Assembly (NCBI GenBank): GCA_016930715.1
Contig: JAFGGC010000034.1
Span: 1 to 64,000 of the forward strand
DNA length: 64,000 bases
From: Endomicrobiales bacterium
GTDB taxonomy: Bacteria; Elusimicrobiota; Endomicrobiia; Endomicrobiales; JAFGGC01
Reading direction: 5' to 3'
Positions 33,934 to 41,077 of this stretch are shown one piece after another (the first letter of the stretch is position 1; the number at the start of each line of letters is the position of its first letter). A model generated the notes under the pieces. The model was not told where the DNA came from. It made no database searches and was given only the letters and a program-made list of their open reading frames with translations. A program made the position numbers and the translations under genes.

Positions 33934-35064
33934 ATGAGCAAACTGAAAGTTATGACTGTACTAGGCACGAGGCCGGAAATAATAAGGCTCGCGAGAGTGA
34001 TGGCGAAACTTGACAAGTACACGAATCACATAACTTTGCACACAGGACAGAACTACGACTACGAACTTAACCAGATATTCTACAGGGATCTCGGCATAAG
34101 GAAACCGGATTATTTTCTAGGAGTTAAGAGCGCGTTGTTCGGCGAGGTGATAGGGAAGATAATTATTGAGGCGGAAAAGATATTAAGGTCGGAAAAACCT
34201 GACGCCGTCCTGATACTCGGGGATACCAATAGCGCGCTTTCCGCCGTGATAGCGAAAAGGCTTAAAATACCGATTTACCATATGGAAGCCGGGAACAGGT
34301 GCTTCGATTTCAATGTTCCGGAAGAAATAAACAGGAGAATAGTCGACCACATAAGCGATTTCAATCTTGTCTACACCGAAAACGCCAGAAGGAACCTTTT
34401 AAGGGAGGGGCTTCATCCAAGAAAGATATACCTCACTGGTTCGCCGATGAAGGAAGTCTTGACTCACTTCCGGGATAAAATTGAGAGATCGGATATACTG
34501 AAAAAACAGGGTTTAAGGGAAGGCAAATATTTCGTCCTGAGCACTCACAGAGAAGAGAACGTGGATTATCCCGCTAATCTCGAGAAAATAATGAAGGCGG
34601 TTAACCGTATAGCAGCAAAATACAAGCTTCCGATAATCGTTTCCACTCATCCGCGGACAAAAAAAAGGCTTTCGCAGCTGAAATCCGTAAGGATAAACAA
34701 AAACGTAATATTCGCGAAACCCTTCGGATTTTTCGACTATGTTAAACTGCAGAAATCATCGCTGTGCGTGCTCTCGGATAGCGGGACGATAAGCGAGGAG
34801 TCGTCAATATTGTCATTCCCGGCGATTACCATACGTAACGCGATGGAAAGGCCGGAGGCGATGGATGCCGGGAGCATAATACTAACCGGGCTTGATACCG
34901 ACACGATACTAAGGTCCGTTGAACTATCTGTGACGGAGAGAGGCGGAAAGAAGCCGATACCGACGGAATACGAGATAGAGAATACGTCGGACAGGGTCGT
35001 CAAGCTTATTCTCGGGACGACGAAGCTGGCGCACCACTGGGAAGGCGTGACAAAGATACTTTAA
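33934..35064 (+). CDS. UDP-N-acetylglucosamine 2-epimerase family, CapG/WbjD-like
   Basis: A 376-residue WecB-like epimerase with 'VMTVLGTRPEIIRLARVMAKL', 'HITLHTGQNYDYELNQIFY', 'ILGDTNSALSAV', 'YHMEAGNRCFDFNVPEEINR' and the 'VLSDSGTISEESSIL' UDP-binding loop. Next to capF it most likely performs the last step to UDP-N-acetyl-L-fucosamine (CapG/WbjD) rather than making UDP-ManNAc, although both reactions occur in the family. ATG at 33934 lies 5 bases after the capF stop and after GGAGGTCTG. Confidence 0.87.
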   Translation: MSKLKVMTVLGTRPEIIRLARVMAKLDKYTNHITLHTGQNYDYELNQIFYRDLGIRKPDYFLGVKSALFGEVIGKIIIEAEKILRSEKPDAVLILGDTNSALSAVIAKRLKIPIYHMEAGNRCFDFNVPEEINRRIVDHISDFNLVYTENARRNLLREGLHPRKIYLTGSPMKEVLTHFRDKIERSDILKKQGLREGKYFVLSTHREENVDYPANLEKIMKAVNRIAAKYKLPIIVSTHPRTKKRLSQLKSVRINKNVIFAKPFGFFDYVKLQKSSLCVLSDSGTISEESSILSFPAITIRNAMERPEAMDAGSIILTGLDTDTILRSVELSVTERGGKKPIPTEYEIENTSDRVVKLILGTTKLAHHWEGVTKIL

Positions 35065-35116
35065 AATAATTCCTTATAAGCTGGAAGACCGGAAGAAAAA
35101 CCGACCAAAGCAAACA

Positions 35117-36448
35117 ATGAGCAATACGCTGATATACCTGCTAATAGGACTCATCCCTTTTCAATTCTATTGCACCTTCTATAAAACGTTATCGATATCA
35201 GCCGCGCAGATACTGGCAATCATAGTTATCGCGATAGCAATCGTATCTTTGATAAGGAACAAGGCAAAATACGAGAAGTCGACGATGGATTACTGCGTTT
35301 TAGGGCTGATAATAGTGATGTTTTGCAGCATACTGTTCGCTCATGACAGGATGACAAGCGTTAAGTACTTCCTGAAATGGGCAAGCTTTATTTTGCTGTT
35401 CTTCGCCGTGAAGGTCGCAGTTACAAGGAAAGAGATAATAAAAAAGACGCTGAAAGTCGCGCTTATTACGGGATTTGTCGTTTCAGTGATAGGCATCATC
35501 GAATATGAAATCGGTGTTGAGAAGATGTACTACATGGTAAATACGAGCAAATTAATGCCGGTGGTAATGGAACCAGATACCTTGAAGGACCTTTCATCCA
35601 CGGACAGCCTGAACTGGACCCAGTGGAAAGACGGTAAAAGGCACCTAAGGGTGCCGAGCACGTTCGAGAACGTGATAGATTTCAGCGCGTACCTGGGACT
35701 GATGCTGCCGTTTTTTCTGCTGGCATTGAATTACTCCGGAAGACCTGTACGTTTGATATATATGATCTTCATGACGACAATGCTAATTGCGCTATTTCTG
35801 ACATTTACCAGGAGCGCGTATATCGCGCTGGGTTTGATGTCGGTGGTAATGCTGGTATTCTCGCTGACTAAAACGAAAAACCGAAGGAACGCCTTGATAT
35901 TCGTGTTCGTGTGCCTTATCTCGATGGGTTTCATTATGGGAACGAAGGGTACGTCAGGGCTGGTGCGGGAAAGGTTCTCAGATTTCATCAAAAAGCAGGA
36001 CAGGGTCCCGTTTTGGACCAACGGGTTAAAGATATTCATTGCAAGACCGCTTTTGGGCGTGGGTATTGCGAATTACGGTACCGGCCTGGAAAAACACGCC
36101 GGTAACGACGCTCCGCGTTCACCGGCGCACAACCAGTACATCACGATGGCGGCTGAAACGGGTATCGCCGGGCTTGTGGTTTATCTGCTGATACTGTATT
36201 TCGGTTTCAGGTATTCTTATTTGATATTCGACAGGTCCGAAGGCGAAGAGGAGAAGTTGATCGGTCTGGGTTTTCTGGGTATGTGGACCTGGTATTCGTT
36301 CCAGACGATGTTTTCCGACCATTTCTTCAGCGATAAATTCGGGATGATGTTCTGGCTGATGGTGGGGTTGAACGCGAAACTTTATGAGTTGACTGTGGCG
36401 AAAAAAGATGCTATTATGCACGGAAATGAGGGAGGGGTTAAGGTATGA
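35117..36448 (+). CDS. O-antigen ligase/polymerase (Wzy_C family), copy 2
   Basis: A 443-residue membrane protein of the same family as the one at 26520: about ten or more helices, a long periplasmic loop with 'PLLGVGIANYG' and 'SPAHNQYITMAAETGIAGLVVYLL'. It is more diverged and carries an extra loop of about 40 residues ('VVMEPDTLKDLSSTD'). A gap of 52 bases separates it from capG. The stop overlaps stem protein 3 (ATGA), so that protein is translationally coupled to it. Confidence 0.83.
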   Translation: MSNTLIYLLIGLIPFQFYCTFYKTLSISAAQILAIIVIAIAIVSLIRNKAKYEKSTMDYCVLGLIIVMFCSILFAHDRMTSVKYFLKWASFILLFFAVKVAVTRKEIIKKTLKVALITGFVVSVIGIIEYEIGVEKMYYMVNTSKLMPVVMEPDTLKDLSSTDSLNWTQWKDGKRHLRVPSTFENVIDFSAYLGLMLPFFLLALNYSGRPVRLIYMIFMTTMLIALFLTFTRSAYIALGLMSVVMLVFSLTKTKNRRNALIFVFVCLISMGFIMGTKGTSGLVRERFSDFIKKQDRVPFWTNGLKIFIARPLLGVGIANYGTGLEKHAGNDAPRSPAHNQYITMAAETGIAGLVVYLLILYFGFRYSYLIFDRSEGEEEKLIGLGFLGMWTWYSFQTMFSDHFFSDKFGMMFWLMVGLNAKLYELTVAKKDAIMHGNEGGVKV

Positions 36449-37359
36449 AAAGGTTATTCCTGTTATTGTGTATTCAAATAATAGTAACGGCGGCTGTTTT
36501 TGCAGAGGTACCGAACGAGATAACCTACACCGGAAGACTTAGGGAGTACGGGCAGCCGGCAAGCGGGACAAAGACGATGTGCTTTAAAATTTACGATGCG
36601 GCTACTGCCGGCAGCGAGAAGTGGACGTCCGGCAATGTATCGGTTACTGTGTCGAACGGCGTTTTCACCTACACGCTCGAACCCAATATTGACTGGCGAG
36701 GCAAGGATTATTGGATAGAGACGATGATATCAAACAAGACGCTTAGTCCCCGCGAGAAGCTGACTGCCAGCGCATATGCCTTTCATTCAAGGACGGCCGA
36801 AGATATCGAAAAATCATCAGGGCAAAATATTCATTTTGCAATAGGCGGAAGTACATTGGCAACGATAACCACCGACGGCAGGATAAAGGACAAAACAGGG
36901 TTTGTCATGCCGGTTGGAACGATTCTTTCATATGGTGGTGCAACGGCGCCTGAAGGATGGTTTTTGTGTGATGGTACAGTAAAACCGAAGAATACCTATC
37001 TTGAATTGTTTGACGCAATTGGCTACGCATTCGGTGGCAGCGGAGACAATTTTAACCTTCCTGATTTGAGAGGGAGATTTTTAAGAGGCTGGGATAATGG
37101 TGCCGGAAGGGATCCTGATTCAGGGAATAGAACAGAAATGAATTCCGGGGGTAATGATGGAGACAATATCGGATCCATCCAAGTATCTACAATTACAGCA
37201 CATTCACACACAGGGTCCGTTGGAACTTCGAGTTTACAAGTTGAAGAAACGATAGGTGTGAGTTACAGCCAACCCGTAGGTGTGACTTCTATCAATACTG
37301 TTGGCGGAAAAGAAACGCGGCCTATAAATGCTTATGTGAATTACATAATCAAGTATTAG
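36445..37359 (+). CDS. Secreted stem protein 3 with phage tail-collar domain (304 aa)
   Basis: Residues 1-20 form a signal peptide ending VFA. The stem ('EVPNEITYTGRLREYGQPAS', 'GVFTYTL', 'LSPREKLTASAYAFHSRTAED') is almost identical to that of the proteins at 8485 and 15378. From about residue 152 it is followed by a tail-collar (Collar/microcystin-dependent protein type) domain: 'VMPVGTILSYGGATAPEGW', 'CDGTVKP', 'FNLPDLRGRFLRGWD' and the ending 'RPINAYVNYIIKY'. Collar domains are best known from phage tail fibres and some bacterial secreted proteins. No other phage gene is near. The DNA after 36840 is AT-rich. The partner ligand is unknown. Confidence 0.82.
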   Translation: MKRLFLLLCIQIIVTAAVFAEVPNEITYTGRLREYGQPASGTKTMCFKIYDAATAGSEKWTSGNVSVTVSNGVFTYTLEPNIDWRGKDYWIETMISNKTLSPREKLTASAYAFHSRTAEDIEKSSGQNIHFAIGGSTLATITTDGRIKDKTGFVMPVGTILSYGGATAPEGWFLCDGTVKPKNTYLELFDAIGYAFGGSGDNFNLPDLRGRFLRGWDNGAGRDPDSGNRTEMNSGGNDGDNIGSIQVSTITAHSHTGSVGTSSLQVEETIGVSYSQPVGVTSINTVGGKETRPINAYVNYIIKY

Positions 37360-37376
37360 GGAAGAACAAAAATATA

Positions 37377-38495
37377 ATGATAAAACTCACCGATCTGAAC
37401 GAACAGTATTTATCGATAAAAACCGAAATAGACGCGGCGGTGAAAAAGGTCATCGACGAGGCGAATTTCATACTGGGGCCCCAGGTCAGGGAGCTTGAGT
37501 CGGGCGTTGCCAAATACTGCGAATGCAAATACGCGGTAGGCGTCGCTTCCGGCACGGATGCCCTGCTCCTTGCTCTTATAGCTTCGGGTATCAAACCCGG
37601 AGATGAAGTAATAACCACTCCCGTTACGTTTGTAGCGACAACAGAGGCGATAATGCGGTGCGGCGCGGTGCCGGTTTTCTGCGATATCGACCCTAAAACC
37701 AACAACATCGACCCGCAACACATAGAAAAGAAAATAACAAAAAAGACAAAGGCCATACTGCCCGTTCATCTCTACGGGCAGCCCTGCGACATCGACGGGA
37801 TAAAGGCCGCCGCACAGAAACACGGCCTAAAAATTATAGAGGACTGCGCGCAGTCCATAGGTACGCTGTACAAGGGTAAGAAAGCCGGTTCGCTCGGCGA
37901 CGCGGGCTGTCTCAGCTTTTTCCCGGCAAAAACGCTCGGATGTTACGGCGACGGCGGAATGATAGTGACGAACAACGCCGATATCGCCGAAAAGGCCGTG
38001 CTTCTGCGCAACCACGGCTCGAAAGTCAAGAACTTCCTTGACACGCACGGTTTTAACTCGCGTCTTGACACGCTTCAGGCCGCGATCCTTGTCGTAAAAC
38101 TAAAACATCTCGACAAATGGATAGAAATGAGGAGAAAGAACGCGGCAATCTACGACAAGCTACTTTCTGAAGTAAAAGGGATCGAGATCATACCCGAGGC
38201 CCCTTACGGCCGCCATTCATACAACTACTATACGCTCAAGGTTAAAGCCGGCAAAGAAAAGCGTGACGCCCTTGAGAAACACCTGATCGAAAAAGGCGTT
38301 GCCTGCGGCGTTTACTATCCGCTCGCCTTGCATCTGCAGAAAATTTACGGACATCTCGGACATAAGAAGGGCGATTTCCCTGTCTCCGAGAAATTCCAGG
38401 ATGAGACCCTTTCTCTTCCGCTCTACCCGGAGCTGGACAAGGACAAGATGGGGAAAGTAGTCGCGGCGATAAGCGGGTTTCTTGCCGGATCCTGA
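37377..38495 (+). CDS. DegT/DnrJ/EryC1/StrS-family sugar aminotransferase
   Basis: A PLP enzyme of 372 residues: 'FILGPQVRELESGVAKYC', 'VGVASGTDALLLAL', the conserved 'PVHLYGQPCDIDGI', 'IIEDCAQSIGTLYKGK' and the catalytic lysine in 'SFFPAKTLGCYGDGG'. The family transaminates keto-sugar nucleotides, and this one resembles WbpE/WlaK-type enzymes. Its neighbour is a UDP-sugar dehydrogenase, so it may act on a UDP-3-keto- or 4-keto-sugar acid, which is inference. The G+C rises from here on. ATG 18 bases after stem protein 3. Confidence 0.87.
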   Translation: MIKLTDLNEQYLSIKTEIDAAVKKVIDEANFILGPQVRELESGVAKYCECKYAVGVASGTDALLLALIASGIKPGDEVITTPVTFVATTEAIMRCGAVPVFCDIDPKTNNIDPQHIEKKITKKTKAILPVHLYGQPCDIDGIKAAAQKHGLKIIEDCAQSIGTLYKGKKAGSLGDAGCLSFFPAKTLGCYGDGGMIVTNNADIAEKAVLLRNHGSKVKNFLDTHGFNSRLDTLQAAILVVKLKHLDKWIEMRRKNAAIYDKLLSEVKGIEIIPEAPYGRHSYNYYTLKVKAGKEKRDALEKHLIEKGVACGVYYPLALHLQKIYGHLGHKKGDFPVSEKFQDETLSLPLYPELDKDKMGKVVAAISGFLAGS

Positions 38496-38527
38496 ACCGC
38501 CGACCGCATAAAATCACGAGGAAACTG

Positions 38528-39832
38528 ATGGCTAACGCGAAAAAATTGTATAACGAGATACAGCGAAAAAAAACTGGTATCGGCATAATCGGGCTCGGTT
38601 ACGTAGGTCTTCCCCTGGCGCTGACAGTGGAAAAGAAGGGGTTTGAGGTCCTTGGTTTCGATGTGGACAAGAGGAAGATAGACCTTTTGAACGCCGGCAG
38701 GTCCTATATCGCGCATATTCCGCCGAAAAGGATCAAAAATGCCGCCAAATTTTCGGCCACCGATGATTTCTCAAGGCTCAGTGAGTGCGGCGTGATAATA
38801 ATATGCGTCCCAACGCCCACGACGCCGGCAAACAGGCCCGACCTTTCTTTCATAATAGGCACAGGCAGGACTATATCTAAACATCTCAGGGCGGGCCAGC
38901 TGATAGTTCTTGAAAGCACGACCTACCCCACCACAACAAGGGACGTTCTGAAGCCTTTGCTCGACAGGAAAGGCCTTGTATGCGGCCGGGATTATTTCCT
39001 CGCGTTTTCGCCCGAAAGGGAAGACCCGGGCAACAAGAAGTACGACACGGAGTCTATAACGAAAGTGGTCGGCGGGATAAACGCGCCGTCAACGCGGCTT
39101 GCGAGCCTGTTCTATTCAAAAGTGGTCAGGAAGGTGCAAGTCGTACCGAGCGCGGAGATAGCCGAATCCACGAAAATGCTCGAGAACACCTTCAGGGCGG
39201 TCAACATCGCTCTTGTCAACGAGCTCAAGATGCTTTTCGACAGGATGGGCATAGACGTGTGGGAAGTGATAAAGGCCTCGAAGACGAAGCCTTTCGGTTT
39301 CATGCCGTTCTATCCCGGGCCGGGCTGGGGCGGGCACTGCATACCGCTTGACCCTTTCTATCTTTCCTACATAGGAGAAAAATACGGTTTCAAGACGAAG
39401 TTCGTTGAGCTTGCCGGAAAGATAAACGTCCACATGCCGCGCTATGTTTCCGGAAAAGTCGCGGCGGCTTTAAGAAAGCTCGGCAAGTCCTTGAAAGGTT
39501 CAAAGATACTCATTCTCGGCGCGGCGTACAAGAAGGACATCGGCGATCCCAGGGAATCGCCGTTCTTCGAGATTGTCAAGGTGCTTGAGCGGAAGGGCTG
39601 CAGGGTGTCCTATAACGACCCTTATATCCCGGTGCTCCCCAAGATGAGGAAGTATTCGCTTTCCAAGAAGTCCGTGCCGCTGAGCCCGTCGAACATCAGG
39701 AAATATGACTGCGTGCTTATCGTAACGGACCACTCAAAATACGATTACCGTTTGGTATTCAGGAACGCGAAAATGGTTGTCGATACCAGAAACCGCGTAG
39801 AGTACGACCCCGAAAAAGTCATAAAAGCTTGA
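38528..39832 (+). CDS. UDP-N-acetyl-D-glucosamine/mannosamine 6-dehydrogenase family
   Basis: A nucleotide-sugar dehydrogenase of 434 residues with the NAD motif 'GIIGLGYVGLPLALTVEKKG', 'VIIICVPTPTT', the 'FAFSPERED'-like loop 'LAFSPEREDPGN', the catalytic cysteine in 'GPGWGGHCIPLDPFYL' and the C-terminal 'ILILGAAYKKDIGDPRESP'. It belongs to the WbpA/WecC/TviB group and oxidises C6 of a UDP-amino sugar to the uronic acid. ATG at 38528 follows GAGGAAA. It closes the glycan locus. The exact amino sugar is unknown. Confidence 0.88.
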   Translation: MANAKKLYNEIQRKKTGIGIIGLGYVGLPLALTVEKKGFEVLGFDVDKRKIDLLNAGRSYIAHIPPKRIKNAAKFSATDDFSRLSECGVIIICVPTPTTPANRPDLSFIIGTGRTISKHLRAGQLIVLESTTYPTTTRDVLKPLLDRKGLVCGRDYFLAFSPEREDPGNKKYDTESITKVVGGINAPSTRLASLFYSKVVRKVQVVPSAEIAESTKMLENTFRAVNIALVNELKMLFDRMGIDVWEVIKASKTKPFGFMPFYPGPGWGGHCIPLDPFYLSYIGEKYGFKTKFVELAGKINVHMPRYVSGKVAAALRKLGKSLKGSKILILGAAYKKDIGDPRESPFFEIVKVLERKGCRVSYNDPYIPVLPKMRKYSLSKKSVPLSPSNIRKYDCVLIVTDHSKYDYRLVFRNAKMVVDTRNRVEYDPEKVIKA

Positions 39833-39857
39833 CATAACAGGGTCATAGTTATAAAAT
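39829..39857 (+). promoter_or_regulatory. Sigma-70-type promoter of recA
   Basis: TTGACA at 39829-39834, a 17-base spacer and TAAAAT at 39852-39857 lie between the last glycan gene and recA. Predicted transcription starts near 39864, giving a leader of about 40 bases with AAGGAG before the ATG at 39905. No clear LexA box was seen. Confidence 0.75.
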
Positions 39858-39904
39858 ACCTTAGTATTTAACGGCCAGGAATAACCTAAAACAAGGAGAA
39901 AAAC

Positions 39905-40966
39905 ATGGCAACTGACGGACGCTCAAAGGCGCTTGACCTTGCGCTGGCTCAAATCGAAAAAGACTTCGGAAAAGAGGCGATAATGAGGCTCGGAGAAAAA
40001 CACGCGAAGATGCCCGTTGAAGTAATACCAACGGGGGCGCTTCCGCTCGACATAGCTATAGGCGTGGGCGGGATACCGAGGGGCAGGGTCATCGAGATAT
40101 ACGGGCCTGAATCTTCGGGCAAGACCACTCTCGCGCTCTGCATGGTGGCCCAGACACAGAAAAAGGGAGGTGTCGCTGCCTACATTGACGCCGAGCACGC
40201 GATGGACCCGGAGTACGCCAAAAAGCTCGAAGTGGACATAGAGAACCTTCTCATCTCCCAGCCGGATTCAGGCGAACAGGCGCTTGAGATTGCCGACAAG
40301 CTTGTCCGCTCGGGCGCGGTGGACGTGATAGTCATCGATTCGGTGGCCGCGCTTGTTCCGAGAGCCGAAATAGAAGGCGAGATGGGCGACTCCCACGTGG
40401 GGCTTCAGGCGCGCCTGATGAGCCAGGCGTTAAGAAAGCTCACTTCCAACATTTCAAAGTCAAAAACGTCTATAATTTTTATAAACCAGATACGCCAGAA
40501 GATAGGCGTGATGTGGGGAAACCCCGAAACCACGCCCGGAGGGCTTGCCCTGAAATTCTACGCTTCGGTGCGCCTTGACATAAGAAGGGTAGAAGCCGTC
40601 AAGAAGGGCGACGAGATAGTGGGCAACAGGGTCAGGGTCAAGGTCGTCAAGAACAAGATCGCGGCCCCTTTCAGGCAGGCGGAGTTCGAAATATTGTTCG
40701 GCAGCGGTATTGACAGGAACGGCTACCTCGTGGACATGGGAGTAAGCGAGAACCTGATAGAGAAGTCGGGGGCTTTCTTTTCGTACAAGGGCGAGCGGCT
40801 CGGACAGGGAAGGGACAACGCGAAGTTTTTCCTTGAACAAAATCCTCAAGTCAGGGACGAAATAGAATCAACGATAAGACGGAAATACATTGCGAACGGC
40901 GAGGATAAACAGGAAAAGCAGGAAGCGCCGGAAGAAAAAACCAAACCTAAACAACCGAAGAAATAA
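39905..40966 (+). CDS. recA: Recombinase A
   Basis: RecA forms the strand-exchange filament in homologous recombination and triggers the SOS response. Residues 67-74 are the Walker A motif ('GPESSGKT'), followed by '[11 protein letters not shown]', Walker B '[12 protein letters not shown]', the signature '[23 protein letters not shown]' and '[23 protein letters not shown]'. The tail is Lys/Glu/Pro-rich. Length 353 is normal. It has its own promoter (39829-39857) and AAGGAG upstream of the ATG. It is transcribed away from the glycan locus end and converges with the gene at 41078. Confidence 0.98.
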   Translation: MATDGRSKALDLALAQIEKDFGKEAIMRLGEKHAKMPVEVIPTGALPLDIAIGVGGIPRGRVIEIYGPESSGKTTLALCMVAQTQKKGGVAAYIDAEHAMDPEYAKKLEVDIENLLISQPDSGEQALEIADKLVRSGAVDVIVIDSVAALVPRAEIEGEMGDSHVGLQARLMSQALRKLTSNISKSKTSIIFINQIRQKIGVMWGNPETTPGGLALKFYASVRLDIRRVEAVKKGDEIVGNRVRVKVVKNKIAAPFRQAEFEILFGSGIDRNGYLVDMGVSENLIEKSGAFFSYKGERLGQGRDNAKFFLEQNPQVRDEIESTIRRKYIANGEDKQEKQEAPEEKTKPKQPKK

Positions 40967-40982
40967 AGGTCTTCGACCCTCT

Positions 40983-41070
40983 GATTACGCGGATTTAAAA
41001 AAAGATTACACAGATTCTGAATTATTTGTGTATCTGCGTAATCGGTTCGGTTTGAGAAATCTGTGTAATC
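40983..41070. repeat. Palindromic dispersed repeat, copy A (recA 3' gap)
   Basis: Four 12-13-base units related to GATTACACGGATT: GATTACGCGGATT (40983-40995), GATTACACAGATT (41004-41016), and the opposite-strand units ATCTGCGTAATC (41032-41043) and AATCTGTGTAATC (41058-41070). They can pair to give a long hairpin in the convergent gap between recA and the minus-strand gene. It may also act as a transcription barrier. Similar units are at 48088-48187 and 61905-61991. Confidence 0.85.
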
Positions 41071-41077
41071 TTGTTCG

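Noticed and set aside
36445-37359. A prophage remnant, suggested by the tail-collar domain
   Set aside because: No capsid, terminase, integrase or other tail gene is nearby, and the protein has a signal peptide and the shared bacterial stem.
40967-41077. CRISPR array in the repeat-rich gap after recA
   Set aside because: Units are inverted and irregularly spaced with no spacers of equal length.
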